Part shown: piece after piece, positions 1 to 7,581 of the stretch
Layout of the letters: every line of letters starts with the position of its first letter
Numbering within the stretch: the first letter of the stretch is position 1
Assembly (NCBI RefSeq): GCF_001440345.1
Contig: NZ_LJYX01000019.1
Span: 1-64,000 of the forward strand
Reading direction: 5' to 3'
Origin: Colwellia sp. TT2012
GTDB lineage: Bacteria > Pseudomonadota > Gammaproteobacteria > Enterobacterales > Alteromonadaceae
Length of the DNA stretch: 64,000 nt
Notes under the pieces: model-generated
What the model was told of the DNA's origin: nothing
The model's database searches: none
The model's input: the letters and a program-made list of their open reading frames with translations, nothing else
Translations under genes and position numbers: made by a program

Positions 1-117
1 ATTGGCTTGACTAGTAATAGATATAAATGAACTAAACAACAATATATACAGTTGAGTAAATATTATTTTCATTAAATTCCCTTTTAAAGTTTTAATTATG
101 CCGAAGTCTGCAAAACC

Positions 118-217
118 ATTTAACGCCCACTTAAGCGGACAAAAATAGTTGGTTAAAATGTGAAGCGAAGCGGAACCTAACCAACTGTTTTTGTTCCGTT
201 TGAAGTGCTTGTTATAT
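118..217 (-). repeat. attC site of the AraC/VOC cassette
   Basis: Read on the minus strand, it runs from R'' ATATAAC (217-211) to R' GTTAAAT (124-118). The arms CAAGCACTTCAAACGGAAC and GTCCGCTTAAGTGGGCG pair imperfectly, as an attC bottom strand does. It is nearly identical to the attC at 2365-2465. Confidence 0.88.
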
Positions 218-306
218 TTCGATTTACTTCTCTAAACATTTTATATAATTAAGCCCATAATTCATATCAAGATGAATTATGGGCGTTTAACTAATTAGTT
301 TTAGAG

Positions 307-687
307 TTATTTCATTGAGCTGAGGCCAAACATATTTCCTTCCGTATCCATACATAAACTGACCCAACCAAATTCTCCAATCGACATTTTAGGATTGATC
401 ACTTTGCCGCCCGCTTTATTCACACGAGATTCCTCGATTGAACAATCCTCTACGCCAAAGTAAACTATTGTACCACCCGTTACAGGGCCACAGCCTTCTC
501 TTTTTACCAGTGCGCCACCAGCGCCATATGTCGCCATATCGGTCGGAAAACTCTTCATTATTACGTTACTATCTGTAGGGTCCCCAATATTTTCTAGCTC
601 TTGTTTAAGAACCGATTGGTAAAAAGAAACTGCTCTGTCCATATCGTTTACATAGATATCAAACCATCCAACTGCATTTTGCTTCAT
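307..687 (-). CDS. VOC (glyoxalase/bleomycin-resistance) family protein
   Basis: This 126-aa protein has the layout of a single vicinal-oxygen-chelate domain. It opens with a beta strand and helix around DMDRAVSFYQ (about residues 15-24) and ends with the typical DTEGNMFGL segment. VOC members include glyoxalases, dioxygenases and antibiotic-binding proteins; the substrate cannot be read from this sequence. It is the second gene of a large integron cassette, 70 bp downstream of an AraC-type regulator on the same strand, with a purine-rich stretch (GAAGAGAAAAGATC) before the ATG. Co-transcription with the regulator is inferred. The gene is intact. Confidence 0.85.
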   Translation of the reverse strand: MKQNAVGWFDIYVNDMDRAVSFYQSVLKQELENIGDPTDSNVIMKSFPTDMATYGAGGALVKREGCGPVTGGTIVYFGVEDCSIEESRVNKAGGKVINPKMSIGEFGWVSLCMDTEGNMFGLSSMK

Positions 688-757
688 GATCTTTTCTCTT
701 CTTTATGTTTAAGTCCTGACCATAGTAAGCAACCCTGTAACTTAAGTATTGTATAAA

Positions 758-1498
758 TCAGACATCAAACTTACGGTAATATTCCGCGGGTGTGTATCCA
801 GTGATCTTTCGAAACGAATGAATAAAGTGTGATTGATCGGCATAAGACGCCAGATAGTGCTGTTTGAATGATTGTTGCAGTCGCAATACTTTAAGAAAGT
901 CATGAGGAGAAAACCCTGTCGAACTTTTGAGTGTTCGTTGTAGTTGGCGGGATGAAACTTGTGTAATAGCGGCCATATCGGCCACATTATGAATAACATC
1001 TAAATTTAACAATATTTTATCAGTTACAACGTTAACAGCTACTAGATTGCGCTCAATTAGTTGAGACACTAACTCTGATAAAACTGCCTGTTTGGAGGGA
1101 AAGTCTAATTGAGTCAATTTATTACTTGTGTCAATCAACGGTAAATCACCAAGGTATGGTGTGCCTACAAAGCTATCGGTAGTCTCATTCTGGTTTCCTT
1201 GCCACACTCCAGGAAAAAACTGAATGCCCACATAGTGAAACTCCTTGCCTAAATTAAGCACTTCGTAAGTAGTACGAAGTGCTGTAACTCCAGCTATTCT
1301 AGTATCGTTCTGGTTAAACAGAATATTCACACAAGCATCAGGCAAAGCATGAAGACAAAAATCATTAGGTAATTTTATATCTGTCTTGAGTTCCCAAAAA
1401 CCATGCACTAGCTTAGAGAAAATATTTGGTGGCTTTTCTTCTTTGTAACTTACTGAAAGTACATTCTTCGGCATTCCGTCCTGTATTGGATCGTACAT
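758..1498 (-). CDS. AraC-family transcriptional regulator (cassette-borne)
   Basis: The 246-aa protein has an N-terminal effector-type domain (about 1-155) of the sort found in short AraC regulators, with GFWELKTD and LPDACVNILFN. A C-terminal AraC DNA-binding domain follows, with two helix-turn-helix units near residues 171-210 and 217-241, the second containing DQSHFIHSFRKITGYTP. The ATG start has AAGG about 11 nt upstream. The gene lies in the same integron cassette as a VOC protein and is preceded by a 178-bp leader holding an 18-bp perfect palindrome (1592-1609), a plausible operator. The likely role is control of its own cassette. The effector is unknown. Confidence 0.9.
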   Translation of the reverse strand: MYDPIQDGMPKNVLSVSYKEEKPPNIFSKLVHGFWELKTDIKLPNDFCLHALPDACVNILFNQNDTRIAGVTALRTTYEVLNLGKEFHYVGIQFFPGVWQGNQNETTDSFVGTPYLGDLPLIDTSNKLTQLDFPSKQAVLSELVSQLIERNLVAVNVVTDKILLNLDVIHNVADMAAITQVSSRQLQRTLKSSTGFSPHDFLKVLRLQQSFKQHYLASYADQSHFIHSFRKITGYTPAEYYRKFDV

Positions 1499-1591
1499 AT
1501 ATGAACCTTATGATATCCAAGTGGTTACAAAAGATAAGCATTGGAGGTGTTTTTACAGTAAAAGGTAGCAACTATTTTTCTCATTAATTAA

Positions 1592-1609
1592 ATATTCCCA
1601 TGGGAATAT
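1592..1609. promoter_or_regulatory. 18-bp perfect palindrome upstream of cassette araC gene
   Basis: ATATTCCCATGGGAATAT is a perfect inverted repeat lying 94 bp upstream of the AraC start codon and inside the cassette. It resembles a dimer-binding operator. The binding protein is not known. Confidence 0.45.
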
Positions 1610-1669
1610 CACTATATTCTATCGATAATTAGAAAAAAACTTTAAACATCTGCACTGCTGCCTGAAGAA

Positions 1670-1769
1670 ATATAACGCCCAATTAACGGGCTAAGTAATA
1701 GTTGGCCATAATTGTGAACGTAGTGAGCGCGGCCAACTGTTGCGTGTCCTGTTGAATTGCTTGTTAGAT
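1670..1769 (-). repeat. attC site of ORF-less cassette 3
   Basis: On the minus strand, R'' ATCTAAC (1769-1763) and R' GTTATAT (1676-1670) bound a 100-bp imperfect palindrome with internal TTGGCC/GGCCAA pairing. Same architecture as the other three attC sites. Confidence 0.85.
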
Positions 1770-1994
1770 GCAATACTGGTAAAACCAAGCGATACAATAA
1801 CTTAAAGGCACTGTTAAATAAACATTAGCCTCTATTTTGAGCCATACAAATAACCAATTTAGAACGAATGGTTGTGCCGTAAACAATAATTAAACCGAAT
1901 GACCGTGCAAAACCTATTCGTGATTAAACATAAAAACCTGATTTGGCGAAACGCAAAGGTTTTGCTCTAAAGCTAGTTTTTTAAAAACATATAA
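1676..1994 (-). mobile_element. Integron cassette 3, no coding sequence
   Basis: This is a 319-bp unit between two attC crossover points. About 220 bp lies outside the attC. Only very short ATG frames (5-6 codons) occur on the cassette-sense strand, so no gene is supported. A 37-bp stretch (1834-1870) resembles 2184-2220 in cassette 2 at about two thirds of positions and shares GGCTCAAAAT exactly. The two cassettes are therefore probably related. Confidence 0.7.
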
Positions 1995-2087
1995 CGCCAC
2001 GTTAAGCGGCAAATAATAGCTGGCTAAAATGTGTGAGGCACGAACAACAGCCAGCTGTTACTTGTCCGTTTGAACGCCTTGTTAGTT
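1989..2087 (-). repeat. attC site of cassette 2
   Basis: On the minus strand, R'' AACTAAC (2087-2081) and R' GTTATAT (1995-1989) flank a 99-bp imperfect palindrome with AGCTGGC/GCCAGCT internal pairing. Confidence 0.85.
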
Positions 2088-2119
2088 GTTGGGATTAAAA
2101 GCTCTACGCTAACAACAAG

Positions 2120-2338
2120 TTACCATAGCATGCTGCGTAAAGGAATAATAAAGAATACCCGTACCGCTACAAAATAAAGTTGAATTTTGAGCCACGAAAC
2201 TACCCGTTTTGAAGCGAACGTATTAAACCTTAATATTGACAAATGAGGTTGATTTTCGCTGGTTAAAGAACAAAATAGAATGGCGAAAATACACCTGAAA
2301 CACATACCAAGCCAATTTATAAAACACCGCTTTTGCAA
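2120..2338 (-). CDS. Doubtful 72-aa cassette ORF (cassette 2)
   Basis: This is the only frame of any length in cassette 2 (1995-2370). It would start at TTG without a convincing ribosome-binding site and encodes a hydrophobic, Phe/Leu-rich peptide with no family I recognise. Part of it overlaps the stretch shared with the ORF-less cassette 3, which argues that the sequence is conserved as DNA rather than as protein. Cassette 2 is more likely non-coding. Confidence 0.15.
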   Translation of the reverse strand: MQKRCFINWLGMCFRCIFAILFCSLTSENQPHLSILRFNTFASKRVVSWLKIQLYFVAVRVFFIIPLRSMLW

Positions 2339-2364
2339 TAAAACTTCACTTGATTAGCGGTGCC

Positions 2365-2465
2365 AACTAACGCCCACTTAAGCGGACAAAAATAGTTGGT
2401 TAAAATGTGTAGCGAAGCGGAACCTAACCAACTGTTTTTTGTTCCGTTTAAAGTGCTTGTTATAT
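2365..2465 (-). repeat. attC site of first cassette
   Basis: On the minus strand, R'' ATATAAC (2465-2459) and R' GTTAGTT (2371-2365) flank a 101-bp palindromic site. It differs from the attC at 118-217 at only a few positions. This is the first attC after attI. Confidence 0.88.
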
Positions 2466-2470
2466 GCCGG

Positions 2471-2854
2471 CTACTCCGTAATTTTTTTACCGAGTATATG
2501 CTCTGCAATGCTTAAGTTATCTTTCCCTTGAACAGGAACCAAATCGACCATTAAAGTACGTGCATCAATAATAGTATATGTTTTCTCTGAGCAACCTGAA
2601 CCACCACAGTGTCCATTTATAAGTATTTTGAACTGTTCTCTCTTGTTGGTTACGCAAGTACCATTTATATAATCGATACTATGCAACCATAAGCTAGTTT
2701 CTCGTTTATCATTTTTAGCCGTAATGTGAATTCGAGAGCTTTCGTATTCGCCTACTTTGGCAATAGTTACCTGAGTTTTACCACAAACATAATTTTGAGC
2801 GATAGCACTGCTAGAAAATAAGATTGAACATATAAACAATTTAAATATTTTCAA
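2471..2854 (-). CDS. Small secreted protein in the first integron cassette, function unknown
   Basis: The first cassette encodes a 127-aa protein I do not recognise. The open frame extends to a GTG at 2911, but that lies outside the cassette in the attI region. The better start is TTG at 2854: it is 16 bp inside the cassette boundary (2870-2876) and AAGGA sits 5 nt upstream. From there the protein opens with a clear signal peptide (MKIFKLFICSILFSSSAIAQ, cleavage after AIAQ). The mature part has four cysteines (in NYVCG, NGTCV, GHCGG and SGCSE), compatible with two disulfides in the periplasm. Being first in the array, it is the cassette most exposed to any integron promoter. Confidence 0.7.
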   Translation of the reverse strand: MKIFKLFICSILFSSSAIAQNYVCGKTQVTIAKVGEYESSRIHITAKNDKRETSLWLHSIDYINGTCVTNKREQFKILINGHCGGSGCSEKTYTIIDARTLMVDLVPVQGKDNLSIAEHILGKKITE

Positions 2855-2869
2855 GTAAGTCCTTAAGGC

Positions 2870-2876
2870 ATATAAC
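2870..2876 (-). other. attI/first-cassette recombination core site
   Basis: GTTATAT on the minus strand matches the R' consensus GTTRRRY. It is followed by GCC, as at the start of the next cassette boundary, but has no attC fold around it. This is the expected appearance of the attI junction. Confidence 0.6.
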
Positions 2877-2890
2877 AGCTTAATAGAGAG

Positions 2891-3040
2891 AATAATTCCG
2901 TATTTAAACACGGAATTATTCCGTCTATCATGATATTTAATTCATACTAAAATACTCTCTTTCATATTTAATATCAAAGACTTTAATAAAATTTTAACTT
3001 TTTCATTATTGCGTGCATTACGGAAATATTCCGTCTATCA
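2891..3040. promoter_or_regulatory. attI region: inverted repeat plus two direct CGGAA-N3-TTCCG repeats
   Basis: Between the first cassette and intI there are two near-identical 20-mers (19 of 20 positions), CGGAATTATTCCGTCTATCA at 2911-2930 and CGGAAATATTCCGTCTATCA at 3021-3040. Each contains a CGGAA-N3-TTCCG dyad. The first is also the right arm of an 11-bp inverted repeat (AATAATTCCGT at 2891-2901, ACGGAATTATT at 2910-2920). They may be integrase-binding direct repeats of attI or operators for the divergent promoters. Confidence 0.5.
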
Positions 3041-3048
3041 AAGACACA

Positions 3049-3082
3049 TTTACAATTCCAGTTATACTGTATATAAATACAG
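3049..3082 (+). promoter_or_regulatory. intI promoter overlapped by a LexA (SOS) box
   Basis: A sigma-70-like promoter TTTACA (3049-3054), 17 nt, TATAAA (3072-3077) precedes intI. TACTGTATATAAATACAG (3065-3082) fits the gammaproteobacterial LexA box CTGT-N8-ACAG exactly and covers the -10 element. Many integron integrases are SOS-controlled in this way. Confidence 0.85.
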
Positions 3083-3103
3083 CAATTAAATATTTATTTT
3101 ACT

Positions 3104-4072
3104 ATGTCTGAATCTTTATTTTTAAATAGCATCGGTGAATTTATGATCACACATAGATTTGCTAAAAGGACTATTCAAACTTACATTTATTGGATCAAGC
3201 GATATATTATTTTCAACAACAAGAAACATCCATCAAAACTGGGTAATAAAGAAGTTGAACAATATTTAACTTACTTATCCAACGAAGAAAATGTTGCACC
3301 AGGGACACAAACAATTGCCCTTAATTCATTAGTATTTCTATATCGTGAGTTTTTAGGATCCCCTTTGTCATTGTCATTAAATTTTAATAAATCGCAGCGA
3401 TAAGCTAAATTACCCGTGGTATTAACTAAAGGTGAAACCGCATCTTTGCTCAGCTTGGTTGATACTCAACATTGGCTATTAGCCAATATCATGTATGGTA
3501 GCGGGTTAAGACTTATGGAAACTGTTAGGTTACGAGTACAAGATATAGATTTTGACTATATGTCAGTTTTGGTTTGGCAAGGAAAAGTCGGCAAAAATCG
3601 CAGGGTGACTTTAGCAAAAGAATTAGTTGAGCCATTAAAATTACAAATAGATCTCTGTAAAAAATATTTCGAATTAGATAGCAATTCGTCGTATTATCAA
3701 GTAGTTTGGCTGCCCTTTGCTTTAAAGAAAAAATATCCAACAGCGGCTAAAGAGTTTGGTTGGCATTATTTATTCCCTTCAGCAAGATTAAGTCGTGATC
3801 CTCACGACAATAATAAAGTTCGTCGACATCATATTGACGAAAGCTCATTACAAAAAGCAATTAAGAAATCCGCTAAATTAGCACACATCGAAAAGGTCGT
3901 CTCATGCCACACGCTGCGCCACTCTTTTGCCACACATCTATTACAACGCGGCGCTGATATTCGTACAGTACAAGAGCAACTAGGTCATACTGATCTACGA
4001 ACAACACAAATTTATACTCATGTGCTTGAGCATGGCGCTAATGGTGTGCGTAGCCCTTTATCTGACTTATAA
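3104..4072 (+). pseudogene. intI: Integron integrase with one in-frame nonsense codon
   Basis: The frame is 322 codons, the usual IntI length, but codon 100 is TAA (3401-3403). The two halves are in the same frame, so this is a point nonsense change rather than a frameshift; IntI relatives commonly have a polar residue before the KLPVVLT segment that follows here. Catalytic residues of a tyrosine recombinase are all present: R136, H269, R272, H295 and Y304. The IntI-specific extra patch [19 protein letters not shown] is intact, near residues 202-220. The product as written would be a 99-aa N-terminal fragment with no catalytic site. The gene may be recently inactivated or dependent on readthrough. 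A GTG at 3416 could start a C-terminal fragment. Confidence 0.9.
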
Positions 4073-4084
4073 AAGGATGAAATT

Positions 4085-4573
4085 ATGGGAATAAGTCCAA
4101 GGGTCCATTTTTTTGACAAGTACGGCAAGATAGAAAAAATACCTTATCGTAAGTTCGAACGCTTATTAAATGCCGACAAAAATGTATTTTACCCTAAGTA
4201 CATCTCTGAGAAGGTTAAGTGTTCCATTTCCTATGTTGAAATGGAAAACCGTCAAGCGATGAAAATACTTCATTGTGACTACTTAATCATACCTTTCAAT
4301 GAAAATGGCCAGTTAGAGGTAGACACATATGCACAGGGTACAGCTTTAATGCTTCAATCTATTGATCTTCTAGGTAACTTAAATAATATTACTTATTTAC
4401 AGCCTGTTATAGCAAGAAAAAATTATAGGCATGGTTTTACGTGGCAGGCAAACCAACAACAGATTAATGCAATTGTGGCGCATATTTTTTCAAGAAAACA
4501 TAAAAAAGCGCCTTGCGGCGCTTTTAATTATTTAACAAGTGACAAACCGCTAGGGTTTAACCACCGTGAATAA
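4085..4573 (+). CDS. Conserved-looking hypothetical protein, 162 aa
   Basis: I do not recognise this family. The protein is soluble, without signal peptide or membrane segment, and starts 12 bp after the intI stop with AAGGATGAAATT before the ATG, so it may be co-transcribed with intI. The last ~25 codons are odd. They run through a strong hairpin (4504-4525) that looks like a shared transcription terminator. They also overlap the 3' end of the convergent acs gene by 17 bp. Either the original stop codon has been lost, or the transcript ends before the stop codon. The natural C-terminus is therefore uncertain, probably near residue 140. Confidence 0.65.
   Translation: MGISPRVHFFDKYGKIEKIPYRKFERLLNADKNVFYPKYISEKVKCSISYVEMENRQAMKILHCDYLIIPFNENGQLEVDTYAQGTALMLQSIDLLGNLNNITYLQPVIARKNYRHGFTWQANQQQINAIVAHIFSRKHKKAPCGAFNYLTSDKPLGFNHRE
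4504..4525. terminator. Bidirectional terminator between intI/hypothetical and acs
   Basis: AAAAGCGCC, loop TTGC, GGCGCTTTT: a perfect 9-bp stem ending in U-runs on both strands. It lies 32 bp past the acs stop, but inside the reading frame of the plus-strand hypothetical gene. Confidence 0.85.
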
Positions 4574-6503
4574 TACGCTTAGCAATTAAGTCTTCAACAA
4601 CACTTGGATCTGCCAAGGTTGAAGTATCTCCTAAGCTATCCACATCGTTTTCAGCAATCTTACGCAAGATACGACGCATAATTTTACCTGAACGAGTTTT
4701 CGGTAAACCTGGTGCCCATTGCACATAATCAGGCTTAGCAAAACGGCCCAACTCTTTCGCAACAAACTCACGTAGCTCAACCTTTAATTCATCAGATTCA
4801 GTCGCATTACCCATTAAAGTGACGTAACAATATACGCCTTGGCCTTTAATTTCATGTGGATAACCAACAACCGCCGCTTCAGCAACTGCCGGGTGAAGTA
4901 CTAAAGCACTTTCAATTTCAGCTGTTCCTAATCTATGACCTGATACGTTAAGTACATCATCAACACGGCCAGTGATCCAATAAAAACCATCTTCATCACG
5001 TTTCGCACCATCACCAGTAAAATAGTTACCTGGATATTGGCTTAAATAGGTTTGATAAAAACGCTTATGATCGCCGTAAACGGTACGTAATTGTCCCGGC
5101 CAACTTGCCGTCATCACTAACAGACCTGCGTTTTCACCTTCCAGGGTATTGCCCTCTTTATCAAATAACGCTGGCTGTACGCCAAAGAATGGCTTACCCG
5201 CACAACCTGGTTTCATATCAACAGCACCTGGCAATGAAGTGAGCATGATGCCGCCAGTTTCAGTTTGCCACCAGGTATCAACAACAGGACAGTTGCTCTT
5301 ACCAACAATTTCATAATACCAATGCCATGCTTCTGGGTTAATTGGCTCGCCAACTGTACCTAATAAACGTAAAGACGATAAATCAGATGCATTAACTAAA
5401 TCATCACCAACACTCATTAGTGCGCGAATAGCGGTTGGTGCAGTGTAGAATATATTCACTTTATGTTTTTCACATACTTGCCAAAAGCGACCCGCATCAG
5501 GATACGTTGGCACACCTTCAAAGACTAAGGTAGTTGCACCATTCGCTAACGGACCGTAGAAGATATAAGAGTGACCCGTGATCCAACCAGCATCCGCGGT
5601 ACACCAATAAATTTCGCCTTCTTGGTAATCGAAAACATATTTATGGGTCATGGCTGCATAAAGGATGTAACCACCACAAGTATGTACTACACCTTTTGGT
5701 GTACCGGTTGAACCTGAGGTATAAAGAATAAATAATGGATCTTCAGCATCCATAATTTCTGGTTCACATATGGCTGGCAATTTCGCCACAGCTTCTGCGT
5801 AGTTAATATCAATTTTTTCATTCCAAGCAATATCGCCGCCCGTACGGGCAACAACAATCACTGAATGTACGTTAGGGCAATCTTTAACCGCGGCATCAAC
5901 ATTGGCTTTCAATGGAATGCGCTTACCACCACGAAGGCTTTCATCGGCAGTGATAATGACTTTACAATCGGCATCAAGCACACGTGCTTTAATGGATTCG
6001 GTAGAGAAACCACCAAAAACAACGGAATGAATGGCACCAATACGCGCACACGCTAACATGGCATAACCCACTTCAGGGATCATCGGCATGTAGATACAAA
6101 CACGGTCGCCTTTTTTAACGCCGCGCTCTTTTAATAAGTTAGCTAAACGGCAAACATGGTCGTGTAACTCTTGATAAGTGATTTTTGCATCATCACTAGG
6201 ATCATCACCTTCAAAAATGATAGCGGTATCATTGGCTTTAGTCGCTAAATGGCGATCGATACAGTTGTAACTGACGTTTAGTTTAGCGCCCGAGAACCAG
6301 CTAATTTCAGAATTTTTTAAATCGATTTTACTGACGCTATCCCATGGTTGATACCAATCAATAAATTCTTTCGCTTGCTCAGCCCAAAATTCATCAGGCT
6401 GCTCAATTGATTGTTTGTACATGGCATCATATTTAGCGGCGTCAATATGCGTATGCGCTTTGGCTTTCTCTGATACTGGATAACGTAGTTTTAATTCTTT
6501 CAT
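4557..6503 (-). CDS. acs: Acetyl-CoA synthetase
   Basis: This 648-aa AMP-forming acetate:CoA ligase (E. coli Acs is 652 aa) activates acetate to acetyl-AMP and then acetyl-CoA, feeding the TCA and glyoxylate cycles in the cytoplasm. The adenylate-forming signature [13 protein letters not shown] lies near residue 262. [10 protein letters not shown] is the nucleotide-binding segment. [11 protein letters not shown] near the C-terminus holds the catalytic lysine that protein acetyltransferases modify in this family. Start ATG 6503 is preceded by GGAAGAGAGA. The gene stands alone, convergent with the plus-strand hypothetical gene, with a 571-bp upstream region that includes a long dyad. It is intact. 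Confidence 0.97.
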   Translation of the reverse strand: MKELKLRYPVSEKAKAHTHIDAAKYDAMYKQSIEQPDEFWAEQAKEFIDWYQPWDSVSKIDLKNSEISWFSGAKLNVSYNCIDRHLATKANDTAIIFEGDDPSDDAKITYQELHDHVCRLANLLKERGVKKGDRVCIYMPMIPEVGYAMLACARIGAIHSVVFGGFSTESIKARVLDADCKVIITADESLRGGKRIPLKANVDAAVKDCPNVHSVIVVARTGGDIAWNEKIDINYAEAVAKLPAICEPEIMDAEDPLFILYTSGSTGTPKGVVHTCGGYILYAAMTHKYVFDYQEGEIYWCTADAGWITGHSYIFYGPLANGATTLVFEGVPTYPDAGRFWQVCEKHKVNIFYTAPTAIRALMSVGDDLVNASDLSSLRLLGTVGEPINPEAWHWYYEIVGKSNCPVVDTWWQTETGGIMLTSLPGAVDMKPGCAGKPFFGVQPALFDKEGNTLEGENAGLLVMTASWPGQLRTVYGDHKRFYQTYLSQYPGNYFTGDGAKRDEDGFYWITGRVDDVLNVSGHRLGTAEIESALVLHPAVAEAAVVGYPHEIKGQGVYCYVTLMGNATESDELKVELREFVAKELGRFAKPDYVQWAPGLPKTRSGKIMRRILRKIAENDVDSLGDTSTLADPSVVEDLIAKRIIHGG

Positions 6504-6869
6504 TCTCTCTTCCTTCGGACTTAACTTGAGGTGATTAACTTGAAATGTTTTATTAATTGTTTCTTATATTAGTGCTTTATATTTTTTATTTATAGCAAGG
6601 TTCAATATTCTTCGGCTATTATTTATAACTTTATTTGAAGCTAATTAGTTGCAGCTAGTTTTAACGTATTATTTTCTCTATTTCCAGCAATAAAATTTTC
6701 ATGCATGCTACCGCTGAAGATAATTGCATAACTAACATGCTAGAATTTTTAATTCACTCTGCCTATACGGCTTTAGTCTTAATTTACGTTTTTACTCTAT
6801 ATTTTTTATTATTTTCTATCAATAAAGGTAAACAACATTAGCTAGCCAATCACCATAACATTGAAAATA

Positions 6870-6893
6870 AATAATGACAACGCTGTCATTATT
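6870..6893. promoter_or_regulatory. Perfect 10-bp inverted repeat upstream of acs
   Basis: AATAATGACA, 4-nt spacer ACGC, TGTCATTATT. It lies about 370 bp upstream of the acs start. It could be an operator or a hairpin; the minus-strand side runs into a T-rich stretch. Confidence 0.35.
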
Positions 6894-7027
6894 GTAAAGT
6901 AAAATAGCAAAACAAAGCACCCGCCGATATGTTGGCTACTTGTTGTCATTTATCGTCAGGCTAGTGTGGAGATTAGAAATTACTTTTAGTGAATGAACAA
7001 TACTCCAGAGAAATTTTAGACATAAAA

Positions 7028-7050
7028 AAACCGAGCACAGGGCTCGGTTT
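7028..7050. terminator. Rho-independent terminator after the DUF6172-like gene
   Basis: AAACCGAGC, 5-nt loop, GCTCGGTTT, with A/T runs on both sides. It sits 25 bp past the stop codon of the minus-strand gene ending at 7075. Confidence 0.9.
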
Positions 7051-7074
7051 TATCAATAAATATTATACGACTAA

Positions 7075-7395
7075 CTATTCGTCATCAAGATCAATATCTG
7101 CTTCGTCTCTTGGGGTGAAGGTTCTAATACCTTCTTTTGCTATGATCTCAATATAAAATGACGTTAAGCCGTCAACTTGAGTTTGATCAATGCGTTTATT
7201 AATGTCTGACAATTGCACTGGCTCTGCTTCTTCTTTGGTATTACCAAATTGGCAATCAAAGTCCCAATAATCCGCGCCGGCTGGTAAGGTTTTATTGCGT
7301 TCTCTTTTAAGGTATTTTTTAACCTCGTTCTTTACCGCATCAACGCGTCTTTCAAGCTTTACTTTCGGGTGGGTTAATTCAAATGTTTTTTTCAT
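7075..7395 (-). CDS. Small DUF6172-like cytoplasmic protein
   Basis: This 106-aa soluble protein begins MKKTFELTHPKVKLERRVD and contains KNEVKKYLKRERNKTLP and YWDFDCQFG. From memory this pattern matches a widespread proteobacterial domain of unknown function (DUF6172). The C-terminus is acidic (DEADIDLDDE). No catalytic motif is apparent and no function is known to me. It has its own terminator and lies alone between acs and the peptidase gene. Confidence 0.75.
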   Translation of the reverse strand: MKKTFELTHPKVKLERRVDAVKNEVKKYLKRERNKTLPAGADYWDFDCQFGNTKEEAEPVQLSDINKRIDQTQVDGLTSFYIEIIAKEGIRTFTPRDEADIDLDDE

Positions 7396-7581
7396 GGTTG
7401 GCCTTAAGTCTATGGCTACAATTACCCGCGTTTATAACACGAGCATAGGTGTAAATAAATCAATGCCAGTATTTTACGTTACTTTCACCCAAGTAGCGAG
7501 ATAGTGATGGCAACACAAGTAAAAAACCTGCTGTTGTTGCCACTATGGCTATTTTACCGTGATCACTTTAAACGGATAACT

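Larger units (their letters stand above)
1..4072. mobile_element. Chromosomal integron: intI-proximal end with four complete cassettes
   Basis: A tyrosine recombinase of the integron type (3104-4072, plus) diverges from minus-strand cassettes separated by four attC-like sites at 118-217, 1670-1769, 1989-2087 and 2365-2465. A simple core site GTTATAT (2876-2870, minus) marks the attI/first-cassette junction. Using the G|TT crossover point, the cassettes are about 2371-2875 (505 bp), 1995-2370 (376 bp), 1676-1994 (319 bp) and 124-1675 (1552 bp). A fifth cassette continues left of the window. The attC sites are about 100 bp and very alike, as in sedentary chromosomal integrons. No antibiotic-resistance gene is visible. 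Confidence is high for the integron and moderate for the exact cassette edges. Confidence 0.9.
6504..7074. other. 571-bp upstream region of acs
   Basis: This AT-rich stretch contains a perfect 10-bp dyad (6870-6893), a terminator (7028-7050) and one hydrophobic 34-codon frame (6737-6841, plus). The frame would give a single membrane segment but lacks a Shine-Dalgarno sequence. No longer gene was seen on either strand. I found no CRP-type site that I would defend. Confidence 0.5.

Noticed and set aside
742-999. 85-codon frame overlapping the AraC gene 3' end
   Set aside because: Lies on the same strand in another frame inside a clear AraC gene and has no protein-like features.
2317-2508. 63-codon frame on the minus strand
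   Set aside because: Covers an attC site; its sequence is dictated by the recombination site.
3525-3740. 71-codon frame antisense to intI
   Set aside because: Complement of a well-conserved integrase region.
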